The notes: generated by a model not told the origin, from the sequence alone. DNA of 64,000 bases from Haloprofundus salinisoli (GCF_020097815.1 NZ_CP083663.1:682001-746000); one strand, 5' to 3'; positions 39,256 through 48,919 are shown, numbered from the stretch's first letter. Made by a program: numbers and translations.

Positions 39256-40431
39256 ATGACACGGAGCGTCTGGTTGAAGGCCGACGACACGGTCGGCGAC
39301 TGGGAGGTTCGAAAGCAGCGAATCACGACGGGACTCGAAGCGGGCGTCGACTGGGTGCTCGTCGACGAGACGGACGTGGCGCGCGTCCGCCAACTCGGCG
39401 ACGTGAAGGTCGCGGCGTTCCGCGACGACGCCGACGTGCACGTCGCCGACGCCGAAGACGAGGAGCGCGAGACCGCCGAGGCCGACGCCTACATCGTCGG
39501 GAAGGACGGCGAGGGCGACGGCACCGTCGACCTCCCCTCGGACTTCTCGGGGTCGGCGGACCTCACGACGCTCCGACACAGCGACAACCGAGCGCAGGGC
39601 GCGTACGTCCGCATCCGGGGCAAGGAGTACGAGACGTTCGCCGAACAGGCCGCCCGCGACGCCGACCACACGCTCGTCGTCGGCGAAGACTGGCAGATAA
39701 TCCCGCTCGAAAATCTCATCGCGCGCATCGGCGACCAGACCGAACTCGTCGCGGGCGTCACCTCCGCCGAGGAGGCGCGCGCCGCCTTCGAGACGCTCGA
39801 ACACGGTGCCGACGGCGTCCTTCTCGACTCGGACAACCCCGACGAGATTCGAGAGACCGTCGAAGTGCGCGACGCCACCGAGCGCGAGCAGCTCGACCTC
39901 CGGTGGGCCGAAGTCGTCTCCGTCGAACGCGTCGGGATGGCCGACCGCGTCTGCGTCGACACCGGGAGCCTCCTCGAACACGACGAGGGGATGCTCGTCG
40001 GGTCGATGTCCCGCGGCCTCTTTTTCGTCCACGCCGAGACCGCCGAGTCGCCGTACGTCGCCTCCCGGCCGTTCCGCGTCAACGCCGGGGCGGTCCACGC
40101 CTACGTCCGCACGCCCGACGGCGGGACGAAGTACCTCTCGGAGCTGAAGAGCGGCGACGAGGTGCAGGTCGTCGACACCGAGGGTCGAACGCGCGAAGTC
40201 ATCGTCGGACGCGTCAAAATCGAGAAGCGGCCGATGTTCCGCGTGGAAATCGACGTCGAGGGAGACCACGTGGAGACGCTGCTGCAGAACGCCGAAACCA
40301 TCAAAGTCCCCACGAGCGACGGTCGAAAGGCCGTCACCGACCTCGAAGCGGGCGACGAACTGCTGCTCTACTACGAGCAGGTGGCCCGACACTTCGGCGA
40401 GGCCGTCGAAGAAAGCATCATCGAGAAGTAG
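39256..40431 (+). CDS. aroB': 3-dehydroquinate synthase II (AroB')
   Basis: A 391-residue archaeal dehydroquinate synthase II. It begins MTRSVWLKADDTVGDWEVRK, contains the strand EDWQIIPLENLIARI, the central REQLDLRWAEVVSVERVGMA, and the highly conserved GMLVGSMSRGLFFVHAETAE followed by PFRVNAGAVHAYVRTPDGGT. It oxidatively deaminates and cyclises the ADH product (from 36749) to 3-dehydroquinate using NAD+. With ADH synthase and the AroD at 61737, three early shikimate steps lie in this window. It is separated from AroA' by the SDR and DUF4013 genes. Confidence 0.95.
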   Translation: MTRSVWLKADDTVGDWEVRKQRITTGLEAGVDWVLVDETDVARVRQLGDVKVAAFRDDADVHVADAEDEERETAEADAYIVGKDGEGDGTVDLPSDFSGSADLTTLRHSDNRAQGAYVRIRGKEYETFAEQAARDADHTLVVGEDWQIIPLENLIARIGDQTELVAGVTSAEEARAAFETLEHGADGVLLDSDNPDEIRETVEVRDATEREQLDLRWAEVVSVERVGMADRVCVDTGSLLEHDEGMLVGSMSRGLFFVHAETAESPYVASRPFRVNAGAVHAYVRTPDGGTKYLSELKSGDEVQVVDTEGRTREVIVGRVKIEKRPMFRVEIDVEGDHVETLLQNAETIKVPTSDGRKAVTDLEAGDELLLYYEQVARHFGEAVEESIIEK

Positions 40432-40454
40432 GCTCGACTCGCCCTCTCTGCGTC

Positions 40455-41042
40455 TCAGCGATCTATCTTCGATTCTCCGGCGGCGAGCGCCTCCTCGAAA
40501 GGAGACGTATCGCGCACGTCGGCCAGCGACGCGGGCGGGTCGGGGTCCTCGGGGTGCGGACAAAGCGCGCGGGCGAACCACTGCACGTCGTGCCACTCGC
40601 CGCGTTTGAAGCCGGCGTTCTCGTAGATGCCGACGGGGTCGAAGCCCATCGCGCGGTGAAAGCCGACGCTCGCGGGGTTCGGCAGCGTCGTCCCGGCGTA
40701 GACGTTCACGTACCCCTGCGCTTCGAGAATTCCGAAGAGAGCGGTGTAGAGGCCGCGCGCGACGCCGTGACGGTGTACCTCGTCAGCGACGTACACTGAC
40801 GAATCCACCGACCACTGGTAGGCATCGCGCTTTCGGTGCGACCCGGCGTAGGCGTAGCCGAAGACGCGTCCCCCACGCTCGTACACCAACCACGGGCGCG
40901 ATTCGAGCGTCGACGCGATTCGCTCTCGCATCTCCGCCCCCGTCGGCGGCGTCGTCTCGAAGGAGACGGCGGTGTCGCGGACGAACGGTTCGTATATCCG
41001 CCGAACGTCGTCGGCGTCGTCGGGTGTGGCCGGGCGTAGCAT
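40455..41042 (-). CDS. GNAT N-acetyltransferase (phosphinothricin acetyltransferase-like)
   Basis: A 195-residue GNAT enzyme. MLRPATPDDADDVRRIYEPF and VSFETTPPTGAEMRERI are typical of the Pat/Bar subgroup. The acetyl-CoA binding motif A is SSVYVADEVHRHGVARGLYT (HRHGVA in the RxxGxG/A position), and NPASVGFHRAMGFDPVGIYE gives motif B. It would acetylate a small amine. ATG 41042 is used; the same frame continues open for nearly 1000 codons antisense to ppsA, which is a composition artefact. Convergent with aroB' and divergent from ppsA. Confidence 0.88.
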   Translation of the reverse strand: MLRPATPDDADDVRRIYEPFVRDTAVSFETTPPTGAEMRERIASTLESRPWLVYERGGRVFGYAYAGSHRKRDAYQWSVDSSVYVADEVHRHGVARGLYTALFGILEAQGYVNVYAGTTLPNPASVGFHRAMGFDPVGIYENAGFKRGEWHDVQWFARALCPHPEDPDPPASLADVRDTSPFEEALAAGESKIDR

Positions 41043-41087
41043 ACGCGATGGGAACGACTTCCGCGCCAAAGACGTTGTATGAATCTC

Positions 41088-41220
41088 CACTCCAGCTGAA
41101 AGAGTACGATTCAGCCCTCGAAGACGCCCAAGAGGCCGAAATCGGCGAATCGGCTCCGAAACCTCACTCGTATCCGAGTCAGTAATTTTCAGCCTTGTTC
41201 CATACGTAACCTTCTTTAGG
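41088..41220 (+). promoter_or_regulatory. ppsA promoter region
   Basis: TTCTTTAGG (41213-41221) lies about 30 nt before the ppsA ATG and is the likely TATA element. About 140 bp upstream, CACTC and GAGTA (41088-41092 and 41102-41106) form an inverted repeat with a 9-nt spacer that loosely resembles the haloarchaeal TrmB motif TACT-N7/8-GAGTA. The spacing is off, so this is only a candidate. Confidence 0.35.
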
Positions 41221-41246
41221 AATCCTGTGGACGAATCGAATACGCA

Positions 41247-43568
41247 ATGGCTGTACTTTGGCTGGATGACGTACGCGCCGCCGACATCGATACGGTCGGC
41301 GGCAAAGGGGCCTCGCTCGGCGAACTCACGTCCGCGGGGCTTCCTGTCCCGCCGGGCTTCGTCGTGACCGCAGAGACCTACCGCACCTTCATCGAGGAGG
41401 CGGAAATCGACGAGGAACTGTTCGAGGCGATGGATATCGACCCCGAAGATTCGAAGGCGCTCGCCGCCGCCCACGAGCGGGCCCACGAACTCATCACGGG
41501 GACGGAGCTCCCCGAAGACGTGCGCGAGGAGATTCTGGAGGCGTACCGCTCCGTCGGCGACGGCGAAGCGTTCGTCGCGGTCCGGTCGTCGGCCACCGCC
41601 GAGGACCTGCCGGACGCCTCCTTCGCCGGCCAGCAGGAGACGTTCCTCAACGTCCGCGAGGAGCAACTCGTCGAGCGCGTCAAGGAGTGCTGGGCGTCGT
41701 TGTTCTCCCAGCGCGCCATCTACTACCGGACGCGGCAGGGCTTCTCGCACGACAAGGTCGACATCGCCGTCGTCGTTCAGCGGATGGTCGACGCAGAGAA
41801 GAGCGGCGTGATGTTCACGTCGCACCCGTCGACGGGCGAACCGCGCATCATCATCGAGGCGGCGTGGGGTCTCGGCGAGGCCGTCGTCTCGGGGTCGGTG
41901 TCGCCCGACAACTACGTCGTCGACCGCGAGACCGCGAACGTCGAGGAGGAGACGCTCGCGGACAAGAAGCTGATGATGGTCAAGGACTCGGAGACGGGCG
42001 AGACGTCGACGGTGGACGTCCCCGACGAGAAGCGCACCGCCCGCGTGCTCTCCGACGACGAGATCGAGCGACTCGTCGAACTCGGCTGTGAGGTCGAAGA
42101 GCACTACGAGACCCCGCAGGACGTGGAGTGGGCCATCTACGAGGGAGAGGTGTACATGCTCCAGTCGCGGCCCATCACGACGATATCGGAAGCCGACAAC
42201 GGCGTCGAGGTGGCCGCCGACGGCGACGGTGTCGACGCGACGACGCTCTCTTCGAACGGCAACAGCGGCAAGAGCAAGTCGGCGTCGTCGGATGGAGACA
42301 CGCTCCTTCAGGGTCTGGGCGCGAGTCCCGGTATCGTCTCGGGCGAAGCACGCATCGTCACCAAACTCGACCAGCTCGACAAAGTGTCGGACGGCGACAT
42401 CATCGTCACCGAGATGACGATGCCCGACATGGTGCCGGCGATGAAGCGCGCCGCCGGCATCGTCACCGACGAGGGCGGGATGACGAGCCACGCCGCCATC
42501 ATCTCCCGGGAACTCGGCGTTCCGGCCGTCGTCGGCACCGGCAGCGCGACTCGGGAGCTCTCGGACGGCCAACTCGTCACCATCGACGGCGACAAGGGGA
42601 CGATTCAGGAGGGCCAACGGACGAAAAAGGAGGAGGAACACGAACCCGTCGAGGAGGTGCGGCCGAAGACGCCGGTCAAGCCGATGACCGCGACGGAGGT
42701 GAAGGTGAACGTCTCCATCCCCGAGGCCGCAGAGCGCGCCGCGGCGACAGGCGCTGACGGCGTCGGCCTGCTCCGCATCGAGCACATGGTGTTGTCGCTC
42801 GGCAAGACGCCCCAGAAGTACATCGAAGACAACAGCGAGAAGGCGTACGTCGACGAGCTCGTCGAGGGTATCCGAACGGTCGCCGACGAGTTCTATCCGC
42901 GTGCGGTCCGCGTCCGCACGCTCGACGCGCCGACCGACGAGTTCCGCCAACTGGAGGGCGGCGACGGCGAACCGAAGGAGCACAACCCGATGCTCGGCTA
43001 CCGGGGCATCCGCCGCAGTCTCGATTCGCCCGACGTGTTCGGCCACGAACTGGAGGCGTTCCGCCGCCTCTGGGAGATGGGCTACGACAACGTCGAACTG
43101 ATGCTCCCGCTGGTCAACGACGCCGAGGACGTCTACCACGCGACGAAACTCATGCGCGAGGCGGGCATCGACACCGAGAAGCGGACGTGGGGCGTGATGA
43201 TAGAGACGCCCGCCAGCGCCCTCTCGATTCGGGAACTCGCGGAGGCGGGCATCGACTTCGCCTCCTTCGGGACGAACGACCTCACCCAGTACACCCTCGC
43301 GGTCGACCGCAACAACGAGAACGTCGCCGACCGGTTCGACGAACTCCACCCGGCTGTACTGGAACTTCTCGGGTCGACCATCGAGACGTGCCGCGAACTC
43401 GGCGTGAAGACGAGCATCTGCGGACAGGCCGGGTCGAAACCGCAGATGGTCCAGTTCCTCGTGAACAAGGGAATCACGTCCATCAGCGCGAACATCGACG
43501 CGGTGCGCGACGTCCAACACGAGGTCAAGCGCGTCGAGCAGAAACTGATGCTCGACTCGGTTCGCTGA
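41247..43568 (+). CDS. ppsA: Phosphoenolpyruvate synthase
   Basis: A 773-residue PEP synthase that makes PEP from pyruvate, ATP and water at the start of gluconeogenesis. Domains in order: ATP-binding N-domain (1-320) with VGGKGASLGELTSAGLPVPP, VRSSATAEDLPDASFAGQQE and EAAWGLGEAVVSGSVSPDNY; a Ser/Gly-rich linker (330-355); the phosphohistidine domain with EGGMTSHAAIISRELGVPAV (His about 420); and the PEP-binding barrel with DGVGLLRIEHM, MIETPASAL, SFGTNDLTQYTLAVDR and the late CGQAGSK with the catalytic Cys. PEP also feeds other pathways. Divergent from the GNAT gene, monocistronic. Confidence 0.96.
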   Translation: MAVLWLDDVRAADIDTVGGKGASLGELTSAGLPVPPGFVVTAETYRTFIEEAEIDEELFEAMDIDPEDSKALAAAHERAHELITGTELPEDVREEILEAYRSVGDGEAFVAVRSSATAEDLPDASFAGQQETFLNVREEQLVERVKECWASLFSQRAIYYRTRQGFSHDKVDIAVVVQRMVDAEKSGVMFTSHPSTGEPRIIIEAAWGLGEAVVSGSVSPDNYVVDRETANVEEETLADKKLMMVKDSETGETSTVDVPDEKRTARVLSDDEIERLVELGCEVEEHYETPQDVEWAIYEGEVYMLQSRPITTISEADNGVEVAADGDGVDATTLSSNGNSGKSKSASSDGDTLLQGLGASPGIVSGEARIVTKLDQLDKVSDGDIIVTEMTMPDMVPAMKRAAGIVTDEGGMTSHAAIISRELGVPAVVGTGSATRELSDGQLVTIDGDKGTIQEGQRTKKEEEHEPVEEVRPKTPVKPMTATEVKVNVSIPEAAERAAATGADGVGLLRIEHMVLSLGKTPQKYIEDNSEKAYVDELVEGIRTVADEFYPRAVRVRTLDAPTDEFRQLEGGDGEPKEHNPMLGYRGIRRSLDSPDVFGHELEAFRRLWEMGYDNVELMLPLVNDAEDVYHATKLMREAGIDTEKRTWGVMIETPASALSIRELAEAGIDFASFGTNDLTQYTLAVDRNNENVADRFDELHPAVLELLGSTIETCRELGVKTSICGQAGSKPQMVQFLVNKGITSISANIDAVRDVQHEVKRVEQKLMLDSVR

Positions 43569-43650
43569 ACGGTTCACGCTCTGCGACCGAACGGCCCGCC
43601 GCCTCCTACTGTTTTATATAACAGAGAGCTAACGTAACGACGAGATACAG

Positions 43651-44424
43651 ATGTCCTCCACGTCCCCGACAACGTCCTCCACCACTGTTTCCGACGAACC
43701 GGGCGGCGGACGCTCGTCCACCCGCGGACGCGTCGTCGCGTTACTCGTCGCCGTCGGCCTCCTCGTCGCCAGTTTCGTCGTCGGAACTATCGCCAGCGCC
43801 GCGGTCATCGTCCCGCTGCTGTTCCTCGGGCTCGGCGTCACCTCGGCCGCCGTCCTCGTTCTCGGGACGATTCCGCAGCAGTTGGCGTTCGCGGGTATCG
43901 GCGCGTTGTACGCGCGCCGCCGGCTCGCCTCGCTGCCGATTCGGAGACCCGACAGCGAGGAACTTCGGTTCGTCGTCGGCGCGACCATCGCCGCCGTCGC
44001 GTTGGCGTCGGGACTCTCGTACGCGCTGACGCTCACGGACCTCGAACCCGTCGAGAGCGTCATCGGCGAAGTCGCCCAGCTGGAACCGCTAGTGCTGCTC
44101 GCGCTCGCCGCGCTCTCCATCGTCCTCGTCGCGCCCGCCGAGGAACTGCTGTTTCGGGGGGCGATTCAGGGACGCCTCCGAACCGCCTACGGTCCGGTCG
44201 CGGGCGTCGGACTCGCCAGCGCCATCTTCGCGTCGATACACGTGTTCAACTACGTCGGAAGCCCCGTCGCCGTCGTCGCCGCGACGGGCGTCATCTTCGT
44301 CACCGGGTCGATACTCGGCATCGCCTACGAGCGAACCGGCAACCTCGCGGTGCCGATACTGATTCACGCCGCCTACAACACGACGCTTTTCGCCATCGCG
44401 TACGTCCAACTCGTCGCGCTCTGA
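43651..44424 (+). CDS. CPBP-family intramembrane metalloprotease
   Basis: A 257-residue protein with about eight membrane helices. The CPBP motifs are complete: APAEELLFRGAIQGRLRTAY (Glu-Glu and Arg), ASAIFASIHVFNY (His) and VPILIHAAYNTTLF (second His/Asn). The N-terminal 25 residues are a Ser/Thr-rich cytosolic tail. Members cleave prenylated or membrane peptides or act in signal relay; the substrate here is unknown. It is a second CPBP protein besides 31692-32807, and lacks that one's linker and palindromic insert. Transcribed alone, or weakly with mfnA 102 nt downstream. Confidence 0.9.
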   Translation: MSSTSPTTSSTTVSDEPGGGRSSTRGRVVALLVAVGLLVASFVVGTIASAAVIVPLLFLGLGVTSAAVLVLGTIPQQLAFAGIGALYARRRLASLPIRRPDSEELRFVVGATIAAVALASGLSYALTLTDLEPVESVIGEVAQLEPLVLLALAALSIVLVAPAEELLFRGAIQGRLRTAYGPVAGVGLASAIFASIHVFNYVGSPVAVVAATGVIFVTGSILGIAYERTGNLAVPILIHAAYNTTLFAIAYVQLVAL

Positions 44425-44526
44425 AGAGGCGGAGCCGGTTTCCGACGCGGTTCTCCCCGGTTCGCGTCGGCGCGCGCCGACCGCGGAACGGAATCGATAA
44501 ACGGAGTCAAAGATTACGACTGACGT

Positions 44527-45612
44527 ATGCAGCGCGCCGTCCCGCAGGAGTTCGACCGAGTACTCTCCTCGATGTGTACGGATCCCCATCCTGCCGCGCG
44601 CGAGGCGGCGGTGCGCTTTCTCGCGACCAACCCCGGTGACCCGGCGACCTACCAGTCGATCTCCGAGTTAGAGGCGGAGGTGGTCGCCGCACTCGGCGAG
44701 TTAGCCGGCCTCCCCGACGCCCGCGGCTACGTCGCAAGCGGCGGCACTGAGGCCAACATCCAGGCGGTTCGGGCGGCGCGAAACCGCGCCCGCGACGAGT
44801 GGGTAACCGCTCCGGAGACGCCGAACGTCGTCGCCCCCGAGAGCGTCCACTTCAGTTTCCAGAAGGCCGCCGACGTGCTCGGCGTCGAGCTCCGGACCGT
44901 CCCCGTCGACGGCGACTACCGCGCGGACCTCTCGGCGGTCCGCGCGAGCGTCGACTCGGAGACGGTTCTCGTCGTCGGCGTCGCCGGAACGACCGAGTAC
45001 GGCCGCGTCGACCCGATTCCCGAACTCGCGGCTGTCGCCCACGACGCCGGCGGCGACCGGCCGTTCCTCCACGTCGACGCCGCGTGGGGCGGCTTTGCGC
45101 TCCCCTTCACCGACCACCGTTGGAGTTTCGCGCACGCCGATGTAGACACGATGACCGTCGACCCGCACAAGATGGGACAGGCGGTCGTTCCGGCGGGCGG
45201 GTTTCTCGCCAGAGACTCAGCGACGCTCGACGCGCTGGCGGTCGACACGCCGTATCTCGAATCGACGTCGCAGGCGACGCTCACCGGGACGCGTAGCGGC
45301 GCGGGCGTCGCCGGGGCCGCCGCGGCGCTCGACTCACTGTGGCCCGACGGCTACCGCGAGCAGTTCGAGGAGTCGATGGCCGACGCGGAGTGGCTGGCGG
45401 ACGCACTCGCCGACCGCGGGTTTACCGTCGTCGACCCGGAACTCCCGCTCCTCGCCTGCGAGATTCCGGACTCGCTGTTCGAGGCGCTCCGCGACGCCGG
45501 GTGGCGCATCTCCCGGACGGCGGCGGGCGAACTTCGGGTCGTCTGTATGCCCCACGTGACCCGCGAGATGCTCCGTCGGTTCGTCGACGACGTCGATTCG
45601 CTCTCGAAGTAG
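44527..45612 (+). CDS. mfnA: L-tyrosine/L-aspartate decarboxylase
   Basis: A 361-residue PLP-dependent group II decarboxylase. [20 protein letters not shown] binds the PLP phosphate, [16 protein letters not shown] and [19 protein letters not shown] lie around the cofactor, [15 protein letters not shown] gives the Asp that binds the pyridine nitrogen, and [20 protein letters not shown] contains the Schiff-base Lys. Haloarchaea lack methanofuran, so aspartate decarboxylation to beta-alanine for coenzyme A is the probable role. The start at ATG 44527 begins [17 protein letters not shown], as in haloarchaeal MfnA. Confidence 0.93.
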   Translation: MQRAVPQEFDRVLSSMCTDPHPAAREAAVRFLATNPGDPATYQSISELEAEVVAALGELAGLPDARGYVASGGTEANIQAVRAARNRARDEWVTAPETPNVVAPESVHFSFQKAADVLGVELRTVPVDGDYRADLSAVRASVDSETVLVVGVAGTTEYGRVDPIPELAAVAHDAGGDRPFLHVDAAWGGFALPFTDHRWSFAHADVDTMTVDPHKMGQAVVPAGGFLARDSATLDALAVDTPYLESTSQATLTGTRSGAGVAGAAAALDSLWPDGYREQFEESMADAEWLADALADRGFTVVDPELPLLACEIPDSLFEALRDAGWRISRTAAGELRVVCMPHVTREMLRRFVDDVDSLSK

Positions 45613-45685
45613 TGAGTTTTCCGACGAAGAACCGTTCTACGGGCGAACCTGAAAGTTTACAACGGCGCACTTTCGAGATTCAGGT

Positions 45686-46246
45686 GTGACCGCGTTGCTC
45701 CCCGCGTTCGACTTCGCACTCGCCGCTTGGCTGAATTTTTCGTGGATGGAGCGCGCAGTCGAACACGCCACCGGGTGGTTCGGCCTCGTCATCATCTTCG
45801 TCTACTCGTTTCTCATCGCGTTCGCGCTGCCGGGCGTGAGCGAAGTCGTCCTCGCCGCGCCGCTGAACCTCGGTCTCGACTACGCCGGACGGATGACGGT
45901 CATCATCCTCGTCAGCGCCACGGGGAAAGCCGCCGGGAGCGTCTTCGCGTTCCACATTGGCCAGGAGGCGAAAGAGTCGGGTCTCATCATGCGGTGGCTC
46001 TCGCGTCTCCCGGTCGACGTCGTCGCCTGGTCCGAGAAACAGACGATGAACATCGCCCGCAAGTGGGGGTACGGCGGTCTCGCGCTCGCGCTCTGCGTCC
46101 CCTTCTTCCCGGACACGCTCTCGATATACGCCTTCTCGATACTGGAGGAGGATTACGTGAAGTTCGCGGCGGCGACGTTCGTCGGCAGCGCCGGGCGACT
46201 GCTCATCACGCTGGCGCTCATCCACGGTGCCGTCACGTTGCTGTGA
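45686..46246 (+). CDS. YqaA/DedA-like VTT-domain membrane protein
   Basis: A 186-residue membrane protein with about five helices. GVSEVVLAAPLNLGL and VSATGKAAGSVFAFHIGQEA carry the half-helix/loop features of VTT (SNARE-associated, DedA/YqaA) proteins, and ALCVPFFPDTLSIYAFSILE is the second re-entrant loop with its Pro. Relatives are lipid scramblases or flippases. Start GTG 45686 fits a leaderless mRNA because AAGTTTACA (45652-45660) is near -28. No link with mfnA is evident. Confidence 0.85.
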   Translation: MTALLPAFDFALAAWLNFSWMERAVEHATGWFGLVIIFVYSFLIAFALPGVSEVVLAAPLNLGLDYAGRMTVIILVSATGKAAGSVFAFHIGQEAKESGLIMRWLSRLPVDVVAWSEKQTMNIARKWGYGGLALALCVPFFPDTLSIYAFSILEEDYVKFAAATFVGSAGRLLITLALIHGAVTLL

Positions 46247-46546
46247 ACGAGAGAACTAACCCGTCTGACCGCCTCCTGTACGCTGTGACCCGACAGACCC
46301 ACCCGTCGGGCGCTCGCCTCGGCGGTGCCTCCGAGATGCGCATGCGGCTCTTCTAGCGCCGGGTGGAGCAGTCGGTACGTCCGTCGGTCGGTAACGCGAC
46401 TCGGCGGGCGTTCGCCGCGAAGCTCGGACGCGCTGTCCGTTTCGACGGCGACGAGCAACGCGACGACGCGTCGAGACGAAGCGACGTACCGGAGTCGATT
46501 ACCACGAACCAGCGGGCTTTAGGCCCGCATTCACGATAGCACACAT
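46247..46546. other. 300-bp non-coding stretch before metG
   Basis: No convincing gene. Reading frames here have no recognisable motifs, although a minus-strand frame (about 46247-46458) is open and could be a decayed remnant. The right end has a GCGGGC-TTTAG-GCCCGC hairpin (46512-46528) just upstream of the metG start. Confidence 0.5.
46512..46528. promoter_or_regulatory. GCGGGC-TTTAG-GCCCGC hairpin at the metG promoter
   Basis: A perfect 6-bp inverted repeat with a TTTAG loop ends 18 nt before the metG ATG. The CTTTA of the loop is at -31 to -27, where a TATA box is expected, so the promoter lies inside the hairpin. The sequence also resembles subterminal palindromes of IS200/IS605-type elements, of which no gene is present here. 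Confidence 0.45.
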
Positions 46547-48652
46547 ATGAGTCACGAGCAGTTCCCCACGGACCGGCCAGCGGTGGTGACCTGCGGGTTG
46601 CCGTACGCCAACGGCGACCTGCACGTCGGCCACCTCCGAACGTACGTCGGCGGCGACGTCTACTCGCGCGCCCTGCGCAAACTCGGGCAAAAGACCGCTC
46701 TCGTCTCGGGGTCGGACATGCACGGCACGCCCGTCGCCGTCAACGCCGAGAAGGAAGGCGTCACCCCCGAGGAGTTCGCTCTCGACTGGCACGAGACGTA
46801 CGAGGAGACGTTCCCGAAGTTCAACGTCGAGTTCGACAACTACGGCCACACTCACGACGAGACGAACACCGAACTGACCAAGGAGTTCGTCCGCACCCTC
46901 GACGAGAACGACCACATCTACGAGAAGGACATCATGGTCGCCTACGACCCCGAGGAGGACCAGTACCTCCCGGACCGTTACGTCGAGGGCGAGTGCCCGT
47001 ACTGCGGGGCGAAAGCCCGCGGCGACGAGTGCGACGAGGGCTGTCAGCGCCACCTCGAACCCGGCGAGATCGTCGACCCGGTCAGCACGATCACCGGCAA
47101 CTCCGCCGAGTACCGCGAGCGGACGCACAAGTTCTTCCGCGTCTCGGAGTTCCAGGAGTACCTCCAGGAGTTCATCGACCGCCTCGAAGGCACCTCGAAC
47201 GCACAGAACCAGCCCCGCGAGTGGATAGAGGGCGAACTACAGGACTGGTGTATCACCCGCGACATGGACTGGGGTATCGACTACCCCGGCGAAGCGGGCG
47301 ACGGCACCGAAGACCTCGTGCTCTACGTCTGGGTCGACGCCCCCATCGAGTACGTCGCCTCGACGAAGCAGTACACAGAGCGCGTCGGCGAAGCGGAGTA
47401 CGACTGGGCGGAAGCGTGGCGGGAAGACGGTGACATCGTCCACATCATCGGCCGCGACATCATCCAGCACCACACCGTCTTCTGGCCGGCGATGCTCCGC
47501 GGCGTCGACTACGAGGAACCCCGCGCCGTGATGGCGAGCGGGTTCGTCACCCTCGGCGGCAAGGGGTTCTCCACGTCCCGCAATCGGGCGGTGTGGGCCG
47601 ACGAGTATCTCGACGAGGGGTTCGACCCGGACCTGCTGCGCTACTACCTCGCCACTAACGGCGGCTTCCAGCAGGACGTCGACTTCTCGTGGTCGAAGTT
47701 CCAAGAGCGCGTCAACGGCGAACTCGTCGGCACCGTCGGCAACTTCCTCTACCGGTCGCTGCTCTTTGCCTACCGGAACTACGAGGGGACGCCCGAGGGA
47801 GACGTCTCAGAGGAGGTACAGAGCCGCATCGAAGGTGCCATCCGCGACTTCGGTGAGGCCGTCAACGACTACTCGGTCCGAAAAGTCGGACTGGCGACGG
47901 TTGAGCTCGCCCGCTTCGGGAACGAGTACATCCAGCGCAACGAGCCCTGGAAGCTCACCGACGAGAAGCCCGAAGAGGCCGCGCAGGTCATTCGTGACTG
48001 CGTCCAGATAGCCAAAGCGGTCGCCGTGCTCTTCGAGCCGGTCGCGCCCGGCAAGTCCGAGCGGCTCTGGGACGCCCTCGGCGAGGACGGGTCCGTCCAT
48101 GACGTCGACGTGCACGCCGCGCTCGACGCGCCGCCCGCGTCGTTCGACGAACCGACCGAGTTGTTCGAGAAGATCGAGGACGAGCGCGTCGCCGAACTGA
48201 ACGAGAAACTCGACGCACGAGTCGCGGAAGCGACCGAGAGCGAGGCGGACGAGGGTGACGAGACCGAAACCGAAAGCGAGGAGTCGAAGGCGGACGCCGA
48301 CTCGGACGTGAGCGACCTCGAACCCATCTCCGAAGACCGAATCAGTTTCGACGAGTTCCAGGCGCTCGACCTCCGAGTCGGCGAGATCGTCTCGGCCGAG
48401 GGCGTCGACGGCGCGGACAAACTGGCGAAGCTCGAAGTAGATATCGGCCACGAGGTCCGTCAGATCGTCGCCGGCATCAAACAGCTACACGACTTGGACT
48501 CGCTCGTCGGCGAGCGCGTCGTCGTCGTCGCCAACCTCGAACAAGCCGAGCTGTTCGGCGTCGAGTCCAACGGGATGTTGCTCGCCGCGGGCGAGGACGC
48601 CGATATCCTGACGACTCACGGCGACTCGGTGCCGGGGACGAAAGTCCGATAA
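46547..48652 (+). CDS. metG: Methionyl-tRNA synthetase
   Basis: A 701-residue class I synthetase. LPYANGDLHVGHLRTYVGGD holds the HIGH motif (HVGH), ECPYCGAKARGDECDEGCQR is the zinc-binding connective peptide, and GKGFSTSRNRAVW carries the degenerate KMSKS (FSTSR). An acidic linker (about residues 560-590, rich in E/D/S) joins the C-terminal OB-fold tRNA-binding domain (FDEFQALDLRVGEIVSAEGV onward, 598-701), so both modules are fused as in dimeric MetRS. It charges initiator and elongator tRNA-Met. A hairpin overlaps its promoter. Confidence 0.97.
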   Translation: MSHEQFPTDRPAVVTCGLPYANGDLHVGHLRTYVGGDVYSRALRKLGQKTALVSGSDMHGTPVAVNAEKEGVTPEEFALDWHETYEETFPKFNVEFDNYGHTHDETNTELTKEFVRTLDENDHIYEKDIMVAYDPEEDQYLPDRYVEGECPYCGAKARGDECDEGCQRHLEPGEIVDPVSTITGNSAEYRERTHKFFRVSEFQEYLQEFIDRLEGTSNAQNQPREWIEGELQDWCITRDMDWGIDYPGEAGDGTEDLVLYVWVDAPIEYVASTKQYTERVGEAEYDWAEAWREDGDIVHIIGRDIIQHHTVFWPAMLRGVDYEEPRAVMASGFVTLGGKGFSTSRNRAVWADEYLDEGFDPDLLRYYLATNGGFQQDVDFSWSKFQERVNGELVGTVGNFLYRSLLFAYRNYEGTPEGDVSEEVQSRIEGAIRDFGEAVNDYSVRKVGLATVELARFGNEYIQRNEPWKLTDEKPEEAAQVIRDCVQIAKAVAVLFEPVAPGKSERLWDALGEDGSVHDVDVHAALDAPPASFDEPTELFEKIEDERVAELNEKLDARVAEATESEADEGDETETESEESKADADSDVSDLEPISEDRISFDEFQALDLRVGEIVSAEGVDGADKLAKLEVDIGHEVRQIVAGIKQLHDLDSLVGERVVVVANLEQAELFGVESNGMLLAAGEDADILTTHGDSVPGTKVR

Positions 48653-48676
48653 CCGCGGCGTCGAACGCTTTTCTCT

Positions 48677-48919
48677 TCAGCCCTCTCGGCGGAACTCGTC
48701 GACCAGTTGCACGTAGTCGTCGGTCACCAACTCGATCTGGTTCGCGTCGAGCGTCAGCGACTCCTCCTCGGGGGCGGCGGAGTCGGCCATATCCGCTTCG
48801 ACGCCGGTGTAGGGCTTGACGACGGCGCGGTCGTTCTCGACGGCGTTCACGCGTCCGATTTCGTCGCCGCCCGGAGTGACGACGGGCTTGCCAACCGCTT
48901 CCTCGGTGACGTGTTCCAT
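48677..48919 (-). CDS. Small PRC-barrel-like protein
   Basis: An 80-residue acidic protein with a PRC-barrel-like beta pattern: VGKPVVTPGGDEIGRVNAVE and AVVKPYTGVEADMADSA, then LTLDANQIELVTDDYVQLVD. PRC-barrel domains are found in RimM and in small archaeal proteins with proposed RNA, ribosome or division roles; the function here is unknown. ATG 48919 ends with a 24-nt gap to the convergent metG stop. It is divergent from pyk, 161 bp away. Confidence 0.78.
   Translation of the reverse strand: MEHVTEEAVGKPVVTPGGDEIGRVNAVENDRAVVKPYTGVEADMADSAAPEEESLTLDANQIELVTDDYVQLVDEFRREG

Noticed and set aside
42231-42303. Ser/Gly/Lys-rich linker of PpsA as another palindromic insert
   Set aside because: The peptide (NGNSGKSKSASSDGD) looks similar, but the DNA has no matching palindromes or conserved blocks.
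41043-43577. Long minus-strand frame antisense to ppsA, continuous with the GNAT gene
   Set aside because: It mirrors the codon third positions of ppsA; only the C-terminal GNAT part has family motifs and its own ATG at 41042.
46247-46458. Minus-strand ORF before metG
   Set aside because: Arg/Ser/His-rich composition and no motif; looks like random open frame or remnant.
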